Positions 1 to 9,207 of a stretch of DNA of 64,000 bases are shown here, piece by piece. Every line of letters starts with the position of its first letter. The stretch's first letter is position 1. The notes beneath the pieces are model-generated. The model was not told the DNA's origin. It ran no database searches and saw only the letters and a program-made list of their open reading frames with translations. Origin of the DNA: Comamonas koreensis. Its GTDB lineage: Bacteria > Pseudomonadota > Gammaproteobacteria > Burkholderiales > Burkholderiaceae_C. A program made the translations under genes and the position numbers. The stretch lies in NCBI RefSeq assembly GCF_014076495.1, contig NZ_CP043575.1:2356001-2420000 (forward strand). The letters are read 5' to 3'.

Positions 1-1
1 G

Positions 2-655
2 CTGACGATCACCGCCAAGCTGCTGGATTTGGCCAACCGCGATGCCAGCTCGCCATTGCGGGGTGCCAGCGCTGACGACGTGGAGATGCTCGACGGCCGC
101 TTGCGGCTCAAAAGCGATGCTGCGCGCGGGGTGGATATCGCCGATGTCATGCGCAGCACCGGTACGAGCGAAATCACCGAGGTCTACAAGTCAACACCGT
201 CGCCCGAGCGTGACAAGTACGCATCGCTCGCCCATGGCGCGCAGTTTGTCGAGGTGAAGGTGGACCCTGATCTGGGAACCGTCAAGGTCACCCGGGTGAT
301 CGAGATCACTGCCTGCGGCAAGATCCTCAACCCCCTCGCTTCGCACAGCCAGGAGATAGGCGGTGTGGTCTGGGGCATTGGCATGGCGCTGGAAGAGGCG
401 ACCGAGGTGGACCACCGCACCGGGCGCATGATGACCGCTAATTTGCAGCACTACCATGTGCCGGTGAACGCGGACATCCACGCCATCGAGACGGTGTTTG
501 TCGAAGAGGACGACACCATCGTCAACCCGCTCGGCGTCAAGGGCATGGGCGAGCTCGGCATGGTCGGCATCCCGGCGGCCATCGCCAATGCCGTCTACCA
601 CGCCACCGGCAAGCGCATCCGCAGTCTTCCGATCACCCCGGAAAAACTGCTGTAA
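2..655 (+). CDS. Molybdopterin-binding subunit of a xanthine dehydrogenase/aldehyde oxidase family enzyme (C-terminal part)
   Basis: The reading frame is open to the left edge and stops with TAA at 653-655, so only about the last 217 residues are present. Near the end, NPLGVKGMGELGMVG matches the segment of the family's large subunit that carries the catalytic glutamate (GxGE). ANAVYHATGKRIRSLPITPEKLL-type endings, with an IANA(V/I)YHATG core, are usual for PaoC/YagR-like subunits. These enzymes oxidise aldehydes or purine-like heterocycles with a molybdenum cofactor, together with FAD and 2Fe-2S subunits that would lie to the left of this window. The converging xdhC and mocA genes fit a PaoABCD-like aldehyde oxidoreductase locus. 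The exact substrate cannot be told from this fragment. Confidence 0.85.
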   Translation: MTITAKLLDLANRDASSPLRGASADDVEMLDGRLRLKSDAARGVDIADVMRSTGTSEITEVYKSTPSPERDKYASLAHGAQFVEVKVDPDLGTVKVTRVIEITACGKILNPLASHSQEIGGVVWGIGMALEEATEVDHRTGRMMTANLQHYHVPVNADIHAIETVFVEEDDTIVNPLGVKGMGELGMVGIPAAIANAVYHATGKRIRSLPITPEKLL

Positions 656-706
656 GCGCAGAGGGTCGGGCCGTGCACCGGCTCGCTGCGGCCAACCTGG
701 GCGCAG

Positions 707-1678
707 TCAGGCGCTGTGTCGCAAGATGCCGTTCTTGACTGCCAACACCTCTGCCATGGCGCTCACCGCGATCTCGGCGGGGGTTTTGCTGCCAATATGC
801 AGGCCTACGGGAGAGTGCAGTCGCTGCAGCGCATCCTCTGTCGCGTCAAAATGCTCGCTGAAGCGCTGCTTGCGGCTGTGTGCGTTGCGCCGCGATCCGA
901 TGGCACCCACATAAAAGGCAGGGCTGTACAGCGCTTCAAGCAGCGCAAGGTCATCGAGCTTGGGGTCGTGGCTCAGCGCCAGAATGCAGCTGCGCGTGTC
1001 CGGCTGCATGCTGCGCACGGCGTCGTCCGGCATCTCGGTGCTGAGCTTGGCGCCTGCCACCGACCAGGTGTCGTGGTGCTCGATGCGCGGATCGCAGACC
1101 GTCACCTCAAAATGGTTGAACAGCGCCATCACGGCAACATACTCTGCCAGCGCGCCCGCGCCGATGAGCAGCATGCGGTACTGGGGCCCGAGCGTGACCG
1201 ACAGGCTCGCACCATCAAAATGCACAGCCGCCGGCGATGAGGTCTCTGCCAGGCGGACCAGACCAGAGTGGCAGTCCACCGTGCGCTGCACCAGTTGCCC
1301 GGCATCGAGGCGCTGCACGAGGTCGTCCATCACCGAGAGCGCAGGCGCAAACTCGAGCAGCAATTCCAGGGTGCCGCCGCAAGGCAGGCCAAAGCGGTGG
1401 GCCTCGTCTGCCGTTACGCCGTAACGCACGAGCTCGGGCCTGGACTGCCGCATGCAGGCGTCACCATAGGCACTGGTGTAGCGATGGACCAGGTCGTCCT
1501 CAATGCAGCCGCCTGACACCGAGCCGACACACGGTCCGTCTTCGCGCAGGGCCATCATCGAGCCCACCGGACGGGGTGATGACCCCCAGGTTTTGACCAC
1601 CGTGACCAGCATCACGCGGTGCCCGCTGGCCAGCCAGTCGCGCGCACTGCGCAACACCCGTGCATCAACGTTTTCCAA
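707..1678 (-). CDS. XdhC/CoxI family molybdenum-enzyme maturation protein
   Basis: About 323 residues. The N-terminus reads RVLRSARDWLASGHRV followed by WGSSPRPVGSMM and SVSGGCIEDDL, the standard XdhC N-terminal domain with its conserved GGCIE motif. The C-terminal half has a Rossmann-like segment (LLIGAGALAEYVAVMA) and YVGAIGSRRNA, typical of the family. XdhC-like proteins bind and insert sulfurated molybdenum cofactor into a partner hydroxylase, so it probably serves the enzyme ending at base 655. I chose the TTG at 1678 (MENVDARV) because relatives begin like this; an upstream TTG at 1696 is also open. It overlaps the end of mocA by 14 bases, which points to one minus-strand transcript with mocA first. 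Confidence 0.88.
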   Translation of the reverse strand: MENVDARVLRSARDWLASGHRVMLVTVVKTWGSSPRPVGSMMALREDGPCVGSVSGGCIEDDLVHRYTSAYGDACMRQSRPELVRYGVTADEAHRFGLPCGGTLELLLEFAPALSVMDDLVQRLDAGQLVQRTVDCHSGLVRLAETSSPAAVHFDGASLSVTLGPQYRMLLIGAGALAEYVAVMALFNHFEVTVCDPRIEHHDTWSVAGAKLSTEMPDDAVRSMQPDTRSCILALSHDPKLDDLALLEALYSPAFYVGAIGSRRNAHSRKQRFSEHFDATEDALQRLHSPVGLHIGSKTPAEIAVSAMAEVLAVKNGILRHSA

Positions 1679-2270
1679 GGCTGGCCTCCTGCCCAAAGTT
1701 TCCGCTGGTCAGCAGCGCTTGTGCCCGCGCCAGGTCATCGCAGGTGTCGATATCGATGGCGATGCCGGGATCATCGAGCTGCAAGGTGTGCGCCGTTCCC
1801 GCTTGCCGATGGCTGCGCACAACGGCGCTGGCCCCCGTGTCGCCCTTCAGCTGCAGCAATGCCTCACGGCATGTTCTGTCAAAGCCGACCGGGTGACCTT
1901 GCTGCTGTCCGCATTGCGGCACCACCACTGGATAGGTGGCCAGGCTCAGCGCTACCGCCATCAGGCTCTGCGTGCGAACCAGGGGCAGGTCGCCGGGCAG
2001 GATAAGCCAGCCATTGGCGTCGGCAGTCGCTGCCACGCCGCGCGCGATGGAGTGGCCCATGCCATCGATGTGGGCAGCCGGCGGGGCCGCAGCGGGGCGC
2101 ACGACATAGTAGGCAAGCCCCGATGCAACGACGCTGCGCAGCACCTGTTCCAGCACCGTCACGTCGCCGAGCATCGCGTCGAGCTTGTGCGTGGTGCCGC
2201 CCGAACGCGCAAAGCGCCGTCCTTGGCCTGCGGCCAAAACAAGGACCGTGGGGCGGAGGGGTTGCAGCAT
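1665..2270 (-). CDS. mocA: MocA-like molybdenum cofactor cytidylyltransferase (nucleotidyltransferase family)
   Basis: About 201 residues from the ATG at 2270. The start VLVLAAGQGRRF is the G-x-G-x-R nucleotide-binding loop of the MobA/MocA fold. THKLDAMLGDVTVLEQVL carries the conserved lysine region, WLILPGDLPLV is the metal-binding segment, and DPGIAIDIDTCDDL is the family's C-terminal D-x-D motif. MocA enzymes transfer CMP to molybdopterin for enzymes of the xanthine dehydrogenase family, and pairing with xdhC fits. Starts at 2288 (MQRSSQ) and 2354 are also in frame, but the conserved domain begins only after 2270. No clear ribosome-binding site separates the options. Confidence 0.85.
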   Translation of the reverse strand: MLQPLRPTVLVLAAGQGRRFARSGGTTHKLDAMLGDVTVLEQVLRSVVASGLAYYVVRPAAAPPAAHIDGMGHSIARGVAATADANGWLILPGDLPLVRTQSLMAVALSLATYPVVVPQCGQQQGHPVGFDRTCREALLQLKGDTGASAVVRSHRQAGTAHTLQLDDPGIAIDIDTCDDLARAQALLTSGNFGQEASLGKR

Positions 2271-2588
2271 TTGGCTAGACCGCTGCATATCTGCGTGGCC
2301 TGGGCGGGGGGCTGACGGCCAGCCTCCCGGCCCAGCGCGGAGCGTTGAAATCATGCGGAGGCACAGGCAGCTCTTTCATCAGGTGGGCGCGATGCATGGC
2401 GCACCACAGGGGGTTTCTTCTGCTCAATTCTCAACGAAGCCATCGCTGCAACTCATTAGTGAAGCTAATAAGTGTATTAAGTGCACATGCGCCAGCAATC
2501 TCCTGTACACAGGCAATCTCTGTAAGACCCCATCGATAGGGGCGGGGTCGCGCTGTCTCATGGTTTGGCCCACAGGCTTAGGCGTCCG

Positions 2589-3530
2589 TCACGCCTCTGC
2601 CGCGCCGCCGCACAGCGCCTCCACCAACAGCCCCAGCGCGGCACTTTGGGGGGCGCCTTTGCGCAGCACCAGCTCATAGGGCTCGCTGCGCGATTGCAGG
2701 GTCAGATCGATGGTGCCGACCAGGCCATTGCGCGAGAAATAGGTCGCGATGTCGTCGGAGACCAGGGCCACCAGGTCGTTGTTGCGGCCGAGCATGGTGA
2801 CGGTGGCCAGGGCCGACGTGGTCTCGATCAGGTGCGAGGGGAAGTGCAGCCCCGCTTCGTGGAACTCGCGCTCGAGCAAGCGTCGCATGGGCATGCGGGC
2901 GCGGTAGACCAGCCAGCGGCTGTCCTGCAGGTCCTGCAACTGCACGGCCTTGGCGCCCATCGCAGGGTGGCGCACGCTGGCGATCACCGACAGCGACTCC
3001 TGCTTGATGAACAGCGACTCATAGACCTCGGGCGTGCGGCTGACCGAGGAGCGGCAGATGGCGGCATGGATCTGGCCGCGCTCGATCATGCCCAGCAAGG
3101 TCTCGCTGGTGTCCTCGATGATCTCCACCGACATATGCGGCTGGCGCGCCAGCACGTTCGACAGCGCGTCGGACAGCAGCGGCACCGCGCCCATGATGGT
3201 GCCAATCGCCAGGTGGCCGCCCACGCCGCTGGCGATGGCATCGAGCTCAAAGCGCAGCTGGTTGATGTCCGACTGGATCAGGCGGGCAAAACGCAGCGCG
3301 CAGTGCCCGGCCTCCGTCGGGATTAACCCTCGGTTTGTGCGCTCGAACAGGTCCACCTGCAAGGTCGATTCCAGCTCGCGCAGCGCCTTGCTGGCGCCCG
3401 GCTGGGTGAGGCCGACTCTGTCCGCAGCGCCAAGCAGGGAGCCGCTTTCCTCGATGGCGATGAGCAGGCGCAGCTGCTTGGCATGCAGGCGCGACATGAC
3501 GGAATTGAGGCTGGGGATGCTGCTGGCCAT
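2589..3530 (-). CDS. LysR-type transcriptional regulator
   Basis: 313 residues. The winged helix-turn-helix lies at residues about 17-75 (LIAIEESGSLLGAADRVGLTQPGASKALRELE split across the helices, then LFERTNRGLIPTEAG), followed by a periplasmic-binding-like effector domain. It is transcribed away from the alcohol dehydrogenase gene at 3635, with a 104-base shared promoter region. That region holds 9-bp inverted repeats (AGTTATATC at 3538 and GATATAACT at 3615), plausible binding half-sites. By position it probably controls the ADH-transporter-ALDH operon. The effector is unknown. Confidence 0.9.
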   Translation of the reverse strand: MASSIPSLNSVMSRLHAKQLRLLIAIEESGSLLGAADRVGLTQPGASKALRELESTLQVDLFERTNRGLIPTEAGHCALRFARLIQSDINQLRFELDAIASGVGGHLAIGTIMGAVPLLSDALSNVLARQPHMSVEIIEDTSETLLGMIERGQIHAAICRSSVSRTPEVYESLFIKQESLSVIASVRHPAMGAKAVQLQDLQDSRWLVYRARMPMRRLLEREFHEAGLHFPSHLIETTSALATVTMLGRNNDLVALVSDDIATYFSRNGLVGTIDLTLQSRSEPYELVLRKGAPQSAALGLLVEALCGGAAEA

Positions 3531-3537
3531 GAATAAA

Positions 3538-3623
3538 AGTTATATCGGTATGGGAAGCCGTCAGTGTACCGAATGGGCCGTGCTGCCTAGACTTCGGGCC
3601 TTCTGATAGCAATGGATATAACT
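3538..3623. promoter_or_regulatory. Divergent LysR control region with separated 9-bp inverted repeats
   Basis: AGTTATATC at 3538-3546 and its exact reverse complement GATATAACT at 3615-3623 lie between the LysR gene and the iron alcohol dehydrogenase gene. LysR regulators often bind two sites in such divergent intervals. The assignment is inferred from sequence symmetry and position only. Confidence 0.4.
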
Positions 3624-3634
3624 GTTAAAACGTT

Positions 3635-4771
3635 ATGGCTCTGATCAACTATGTGACTGAAGTGCGCTTTGGCGCCGGTGTGCTGGCGGAACTGAAGGAA
3701 GTGTGCGAGAAGCTGGGTATTACCAATCCTTTGATCGTGACCGACAAGGGTGTGGAGGCGGCCGGCATCATCGACCAGGTCAAGCAGGCGCTGGGCACGG
3801 CCCGGTTCGGCGTGTTCAACGGCACGCCGCCCAACCCGTCGGAGACGGCCGTGCGCGCTGGCGTCGAAGCGCTTAACAGCAGCGCCTGCGACGGCATCAT
3901 CGCCGTGGGCGGCGGCTCGTCGATTGACCTGGCCAAGGCCGTGGCAGTATCGGCCCGCCATGAAGGCCCGCTGCGCCAGTTTGCGCTGATCGAGGGCGGC
4001 GCACTCAAGATCACCGCGGCCACCTTGCCCATCATTGCCGTGCCCACCACGGCGGGCACCGGCAGCGAGGTAGGGCGTGGCGCCATCATCATCCTGGACG
4101 ATGGCCGCAAGGTCGGCATCCTTTCGCCCCATGTGATTCCCAAGGTTGCCATCTGCGACCCCAACCTGACCCTGGGCCTGCCCGCAGGCCTGACGGCCGC
4201 CACCGGCATGGATGCGATTGCACACTGCATCGAAACCTTTCTGGCGCCGTCCTTCAACCCGCCGGCCGATGGCATTGCGCTCGATGGCCTCTGGCGCGCC
4301 TGGCGCCATATCGAGGTGGCCTTCCGCGATCCCGCCGACGTGGAGGCGCGTACCAACATGATGAGTGCCTCGCTGCAAGGCGCGCTGGCCTTCCAGAAGG
4401 GCCTGGGCTGCGTGCACAGCCTCAGCCATTCGCTGGGCGGCATCAACCCCAAGCTGCACCACGGCACCCTCAACGCCATCCTGCTGCCGGCGGTGATCCG
4501 CTTCAACCGGGGTGCAGAGTCGGTGGTGCGTGAAGACAAGATCGCCCGCCTGGCACAGGCCATGGGCTTGGCCGAGGGCGTGTCGGTGGAGGAAGCCCTG
4601 GTCACCAAATCCCGCGCGCTGCAGCTGCCCACGGGCCTGGCCGAGCTGGGTGTGAGCGAGGACCTGTTTGAGCGCATCGTCAAGGGCGCACTGGCCGACC
4701 ACAGCCACCGCACCAACCCGCGTGAGGCCAGCGCAGACGACTACGTCGAGATGCTGCGCCAGTCAATGTAA
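3635..4771 (+). CDS. Iron-containing alcohol dehydrogenase
   Basis: 378 residues, the usual length for group III Fe-ADHs. GGGSSIDLAKAVAV near residues 92-105 is the NAD(P)-binding motif. VPTTAGTGSEV is present, and the metal ligands are seen in MDAIAHCIETF, CVHSLSHSLGG and LHHGTLNAILLPAVI. It starts at the ATG in CGTTATGGCT. The next two genes run the same way (an MHS transporter and an aldehyde dehydrogenase of the 2-oxoglutarate-semialdehyde class), so it probably oxidises a hydroxy-acid alcohol group to an aldehyde. Relatives act on 4-hydroxybutyrate, lactaldehyde and other small alcohols, and the real substrate cannot be read off. Confidence 0.9.
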   Translation: MALINYVTEVRFGAGVLAELKEVCEKLGITNPLIVTDKGVEAAGIIDQVKQALGTARFGVFNGTPPNPSETAVRAGVEALNSSACDGIIAVGGGSSIDLAKAVAVSARHEGPLRQFALIEGGALKITAATLPIIAVPTTAGTGSEVGRGAIIILDDGRKVGILSPHVIPKVAICDPNLTLGLPAGLTAATGMDAIAHCIETFLAPSFNPPADGIALDGLWRAWRHIEVAFRDPADVEARTNMMSASLQGALAFQKGLGCVHSLSHSLGGINPKLHHGTLNAILLPAVIRFNRGAESVVREDKIARLAQAMGLAEGVSVEEALVTKSRALQLPTGLAELGVSEDLFERIVKGALADHSHRTNPREASADDYVEMLRQSM

Positions 4772-4883
4772 TCCGGCTTTTTCTACAAAACAGACGCAAG
4801 CCCGGCCCGCCGCCGCAACGGCCGGCAGGCCGCAGGCTTGCGCACAGGCAGACATTCATAAATCAACAACCCGAGGTGGAGAC

Positions 4884-6215
4884 ATGGGCAGCAGCTCTCT
4901 GAATCACACGGCCACGATGGCCGACAAGGAAACCATGGTTCCGGATGCGGAACGCAAGCGCGCGCTGATTGGCAGCGCCGTGGGCAGCACCATCGAGTGG
5001 TACGACTACTTCCTCTACGGAACCATGTCGTCCATCATTTTTGCCAAGCAGTTCTTCCCCAGCGACAACGCGCTGGTCAGCCAGATGCTGTCGCTGGCCA
5101 CGTTTGCGCTGGCCTTCCTGATCCGCCCGATTGGCGGCGTGATCTTCTCCCACATCGGCGACCGCATTGGCCGCAAGAAGACCTTGGCGATGACCTTGTC
5201 GATGATGGGCCTGTCAACCGTGCTGATGGGCCTGCTGCCCAACTATGCGCAGATTGGGATCTTGGCGCCCATCCTGCTGACGGTGTTGCGCCTGCTGCAA
5301 GGCCTGGCGCTGGGCGGCGAGTGGGGCGGTGGCGTGTTGCTGGCGGTCGAGTACTCGCCCCGCAAGAAGCGCGGCTTCTACGGCGCGGTGCCACAGACCG
5401 GTGCGGTGCTGGGCCTGGCACTGGGCAATATCATCACCTCGCTGCTGAGCGCGAGCATGAGCGAAGAGGCCTTCCTGTCCTGGGGCTGGCGCATTCCGTT
5501 TGTGGGCTCCATCGTGCTGGTGATGGTGGGCATGTGGATCCGCAATGCAGTGGGCGAGACGCCATCGTTCAAGAAAATCCAGGCCAGCCGCAGCAGCGCG
5601 CCCATTCCGATCAAGCAGACCCTGCAGTTCCACTGGCGCGAAGTGCTGATCGCCATCGGCGCCAAGGTGGTGGAGACCTCGACCTTCTTCCTCTACGCCA
5701 CCTTCACCATCTCGTACATGATGGACCACGGCTTTGCCCGCGCGACGATCCTCAATATCGTGCTGGTCTGCGCGCTGATCGCCTTCCCCTGCATGCTGTT
5801 CTTCGGGCACCTGTCGGACAAGATCGGCCGCAAGAAAGTCTTTATCGGCGGCAGCATCGCCTTCATGCTCTGGATCTTCCCGTACTTCTGGCTGCTCGAT
5901 CAAAAATCCGTCTGGGCAGCAGCGCTGGCCGTCGGTGTGGGCCTGGGCATCATCTGGTCCAGCTATGGCGCGATGATCGGCACCCTGTTGGCCGAGGCCT
6001 TCCCGCCGGACATCCGCTACACCGGCATGTCGCTGGGCTACCAGATTGGTGCAGCCCTGGTGGGCGGCCCGATGCCGCTGATCGCCACCGCGCTGATTGC
6101 TTACTACAGCGGCAGCTATGTGCCGGTGGTCATCTTCCTGGTGCTCTGTGCGCTGGTGTCCATCGTCGCCGTGGGCGTTGCCCGCGACCGCAGCGGCCTG
6201 CCGCTGGACGAGTGA
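4884..6215 (+). CDS. MFS transporter of the metabolite:H+ symporter (MHS) family
   Basis: 443 residues from the ATG at 4884, which follows the ribosome-binding stretch GAGGTGGAG; in-frame sequence further upstream is not conserved. SAVGSTIEWYDYFLYGTMSS opens the first membrane helix and is typical of MHS transporters (relatives of ProP, ShiA and KgtP). GDRIGRKKTL is the loop 2-3 signature and GHLSDKIGRKKVFIGG its repeat in the second half, with about 12 hydrophobic segments in all. It lies between alcohol and aldehyde dehydrogenase genes, so it probably imports their substrate, likely a small organic acid. Confidence 0.9.
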   Translation: MGSSSLNHTATMADKETMVPDAERKRALIGSAVGSTIEWYDYFLYGTMSSIIFAKQFFPSDNALVSQMLSLATFALAFLIRPIGGVIFSHIGDRIGRKKTLAMTLSMMGLSTVLMGLLPNYAQIGILAPILLTVLRLLQGLALGGEWGGGVLLAVEYSPRKKRGFYGAVPQTGAVLGLALGNIITSLLSASMSEEAFLSWGWRIPFVGSIVLVMVGMWIRNAVGETPSFKKIQASRSSAPIPIKQTLQFHWREVLIAIGAKVVETSTFFLYATFTISYMMDHGFARATILNIVLVCALIAFPCMLFFGHLSDKIGRKKVFIGGSIAFMLWIFPYFWLLDQKSVWAAALAVGVGLGIIWSSYGAMIGTLLAEAFPPDIRYTGMSLGYQIGAALVGGPMPLIATALIAYYSGSYVPVVIFLVLCALVSIVAVGVARDRSGLPLDE

Positions 6216-6349
6216 TGGCCTGAATGCCTGCCTAAGTGGCCGGACCTGCCGCAGCGCTGCTGGCCTGCGGTGGGTCTTGCCATGCTGGGCGCGCTACGCG
6301 CATCCCCTTCATCTTTTCCCCCAAACGCAACTTCTTGAGGAAACCCTCC

Positions 6350-7942
6350 ATGCAGATCACTGGAGACATGGTCATTGGCTACCGCAGCCTGCGCGGCACC
6401 AGCGGCAGCCAACGCGCCTTCAACCCCACACTGAACGCACCCATCGCCGAGCCCGCGTTTGGCCTGGGTGGCAAAAACGAAGTCGAGCTGGCGGCCAGCC
6501 TGGCCGCTGCCGCTTTCGATCCCTACCGCCATCTGCCTTTGGCGCAACGCGCTGCCTTTTTGGAGGCGATTGCCGAAGAAATTCTGCAGCTGGGCGATGC
6601 ACTGATCGAGCGCGCCCATGCGGAAAGCGGCCTGCCCATCGCCCGCTTGGCGGGCGAGCGCGGCCGCACCGTGGGCCAGTTGCGCCTATTCGCCCAGGTG
6701 GTGCGTGACGGGCATTTCTTGAGCGCCGCCATCGACACCGCCCAGCCCGATCGCCAGCCGCTGCCCCGTGCCGATCTGCGCCTGACCAAGATCCCGCTCG
6801 GCCCGGTGGCGGTGTTTGGTGCCAGCAATTTTCCGCTGGCGTTTTCGGTGGCCGGTGGCGATACCGCATCAGCACTGGCCGCTGGCGCACCGGTGATCGT
6901 GAAAGCGCACAGCGCACACCTGGGCACCTCGGAGATGGTGGCGCGGGCGGTGCAAAAGGCCGCGCAGCGCCAAGGCATGCCCGAAGGCGTTTTCTCGCTG
7001 CTGGTGGGCGCAGGCCGTGAGCTGGGCGAGGCGCTGGTGGCTCACCCCGAGATCAAGGCCGTTGGCTTTACCGGCTCGCGCCAAGGCGGGCTGGCGCTCT
7101 TGCGCATCGCCAACAGCCGCGCCGAGCCCATCCCTGTGTATGCCGAGATGAGCAGCATCAACCCCGTCTTCTTGCTGCCCCAGGCGCTGGCCGCGCGGCC
7201 CGAGGCCCTGGCCCAGGGCTTTGCCGATTCGCTGGCGATGGGGGCAGGGCAGTTCTGCACCAACCCCGGCCTGGTGCTGGCCGTCGACAGCCCTGCGCTC
7301 ACGACCTTCATCAGTGCGGCAGCTACGGCCATCCGTGCCAAGGGCGCGCAAACCATGCTGACCGCCGGCATCCACCAAGCCTATGAGGCCGGCCGTGCGC
7401 AGGTGCAAGCCGCCGCTGGTGTGGAGCAGCTGGCCGCCGGCGTGGCCGCAGACCATGACAACGCAGCCCAGGCCGCGCTGTATGTGACCAGCGCGCAAAC
7501 CTTGTTGGCGAATGAAGCCTTGCAGTCGGAGATGTTTGGCCCCGCCTCCATCGTCGTCAAAGCCAGCAGTGTGGAGGAGTTGCTGCAGGTCGCCCAGCAG
7601 CTGGAAGGCCAGCTCACCGCCACCTTGCACTTGGAGCAGGGCGACCACGACAGCGCCCGCGCCCTGCTGCCGGTGCTGGAGCGCAAGTGCGGCCGCATCC
7701 TCGTCAATGGCTTCCCCACCGGCGTCGAAGTGAGCCACGCCATGGTCCACGGCGGCCCCTTCCCCGCTACCTCCAACGCCATGTACACCTCCGTTGGCGC
7801 CAGCGCGATCGACCGCTTCCTGCGCCCGGTCTGCTACCAGGACCTGCCCGATGCGCTGCGACCGGTGGCTTTGCAAAATGACAATGCGTTGGGGCTGTGG
7901 CGCTTGGTGGATGGGCAGCCTAGCCAGGGGGCGGTGGGCTGA
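6350..7942 (+). CDS. Aldehyde dehydrogenase (NADP+), 2,5-dioxovalerate (alpha-ketoglutarate semialdehyde) dehydrogenase type
   Basis: 530 residues from the ATG at 6350, preceded by TTGAGGAAA. The N-terminus ([18 protein letters not shown]) and overall length match the ~525-residue subfamily that oxidises 2-oxoglutarate semialdehyde to 2-oxoglutarate. The catalytic cysteine is C303 in [15 protein letters not shown], and the general base is E266 in [34 protein letters not shown] is the conserved fold segment. As last gene of the ADH-MHS-ALDH operon it probably completes oxidation of an omega-hydroxy-2-oxo acid. Subfamily members vary in substrate, so the reaction is inferred. Confidence 0.88.
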   Translation: MQITGDMVIGYRSLRGTSGSQRAFNPTLNAPIAEPAFGLGGKNEVELAASLAAAAFDPYRHLPLAQRAAFLEAIAEEILQLGDALIERAHAESGLPIARLAGERGRTVGQLRLFAQVVRDGHFLSAAIDTAQPDRQPLPRADLRLTKIPLGPVAVFGASNFPLAFSVAGGDTASALAAGAPVIVKAHSAHLGTSEMVARAVQKAAQRQGMPEGVFSLLVGAGRELGEALVAHPEIKAVGFTGSRQGGLALLRIANSRAEPIPVYAEMSSINPVFLLPQALAARPEALAQGFADSLAMGAGQFCTNPGLVLAVDSPALTTFISAAATAIRAKGAQTMLTAGIHQAYEAGRAQVQAAAGVEQLAAGVAADHDNAAQAALYVTSAQTLLANEALQSEMFGPASIVVKASSVEELLQVAQQLEGQLTATLHLEQGDHDSARALLPVLERKCGRILVNGFPTGVEVSHAMVHGGPFPATSNAMYTSVGASAIDRFLRPVCYQDLPDALRPVALQNDNALGLWRLVDGQPSQGAVG

Positions 7943-8407
7943 GGTGGGATTTTTGGGGAGCGGTGAGGGCTCTCTTGAATAGCAAGCCTGGCGTTCCATG
8001 GCATTCCACCGCATATGGGGGAGCCTGGCTTGTGCGGAGGCCGGACGCATCACTGCTTGCGCCTGTTGGAAGTTGTGAGAACTGCTTGGTGCTTCGGCTT
8101 TTTTGCAGTTGCGCCAGCTGGGATTACGCATATGAAGCGAAAAGCAGGCCGAGTCTTTGCGCGCGGGGAGCCCCTGCGTAGCGGCATCCGCACACCGGTG
8201 AATGCAAACGCCTGAAGTAGGGGTTCCGGGCTGCCCATGGTGGTTCTCGGTTTCGTTGGGCGCACGCGCTGGGCGGGACTATTTATACTCGGACGTTTGT
8301 ACGTTCGTCCCGTTTCAAATCTGGCGCCTTTCAAGCGCCATCAGTCATCAGACTATGCCGTAGGTATTGCGGTTGGCACGGCGCTGCAGCGCACAACATC
8401 TAGCACC
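7943..8407. other. Gene-free stretch, including a possible promoter for the ASCH gene
   Basis: No reading frame here has recognisable domains or a ribosome-binding site. A TATACT box lies at 8284-8289, and a small hairpin (TGGCGC/GCGCCA, arms 8322-8327 and 8335-8340) precedes the gene starting at 8408. No convincing -35 box accompanies the TATACT. Confidence 0.4.
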
Positions 8408-8893
8408 ATGACCATCCCAGCTCACGTTCTCTCGATGTGGTCCGCATACTCTTTGGAGCAAGGCGGAATCCAGGAAGAAAGGTTCTACGAAGCCTTCGGC
8501 TTTGGCGACTCTCCGACATTGGCCGATGAACTCGGGCAGCTCGTGCTGTCCGGCATCAAGCGCGCCACTGCCGGATCCGTCTGGTCCTACGAGTCATCTG
8601 GCAAAGGTGTGCCCAAGCCCGGTGACTTGAGCGTCGTAACCGACTCCAATGACATCCCGCTGTGCATCATCGAGACGGTTCAAGTCGATATCGTGCCGTT
8701 TAGCGCTGTCACTGAGGAATTTGCAGCAACGGAGGGCGAAGGGGATGGCTCTCTGGCCTACTGGCGTGAAGCGCATTTTGCGTACTTCAGCAGAGAATGC
8801 GAAAGCACAGGTCGCTCGTTCGATGAAGACATGCTGCTGGCCTGCGAGCGATTCCGCGTGGTCTATCCACAAGTGGCACGCAGCACGGCCTGA
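8408..8893 (+). CDS. ASCH domain-containing protein
   Basis: 161 residues from the ATG at 8408. GIKRATAGSVWSYESSGKGVPKPGD and LCIIETVQVDIVPF are the core strands of the ASCH (PUA-like) fold. GEGDGSLAYWREAHFAYFSREC continues the usual C-terminal part of the short stand-alone ASCH family. ASCH domains are thought to bind RNA or modified nucleotides, and some small members have amidohydrolase activity on acetylated cytidine, but the activity here is unknown. A longer in-frame start at 8237 exists, but the conserved sequence begins only at 8408. Confidence 0.8.
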   Translation: MTIPAHVLSMWSAYSLEQGGIQEERFYEAFGFGDSPTLADELGQLVLSGIKRATAGSVWSYESSGKGVPKPGDLSVVTDSNDIPLCIIETVQVDIVPFSAVTEEFAATEGEGDGSLAYWREAHFAYFSRECESTGRSFDEDMLLACERFRVVYPQVARSTA

Positions 8894-8923
8894 CCCTCTG
8901 CTCAAACGGCGTGCACAGGTTGG

Positions 8924-9135
8924 CCCTCTGCTTCACATCTGGCTCATCCCCCATCCGAAACAATCTCCGTCTCTGGTGTGCCAAAGCGGTCCAGCGGGAT
9001 TTGCGTCTGGATGCCGGCTGCCATGGCCTTCATTCGATCGGGGCCAGGCCTAGCTTACGGTAGAGGGGACGTGCTGACAGCGCTGCGGCTCACGACGCGC
9101 ACGCGCACGCCTTGGGTGCGCAGCTCGGCCGACGT
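8924..9135 (-). pseudogene. Decayed partial copy of the SDR gene at 9995-10744
   Basis: Bases 8924-9135 align with the 3' end of the intact SDR gene (about 9985-10253), including the flanking CTTCACATCTGGCTCAT. Shared runs include CCATGGCCTT, CACGCGCACGCC and CAGCTCGGCCGAC. Relative to the intact copy it lacks about 50 bases just inside the stop codon and has many substitutions and frame breaks, and the rest of the gene is missing. It codes on the minus strand. It cannot make a functional dehydrogenase. Confidence 0.8.
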
Positions 9136-9155
9136 GAGCCACCGAGGGTGGCATA

Positions 9156-9207
9156 TGAATAAGCGCTGCCGACCCAAGCATCCGGGCGAGCTGGTGCGGC
9201 CTGAAGC
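9156..9207 (+). pseudogene. Possible N-terminal scrap of a HigA-type antitoxin
   Basis: The frame from ATG at 9156 reads MNKRCRPKHPGELVR, which resembles the start of HigA antitoxins (RPxHPGExLRE). The similarity ends after about 15 residues, where the 3' end of the minus-strand gene begins. No helix-turn-helix and no HigB toxin is present. The match is short and could be chance. Confidence 0.2.
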
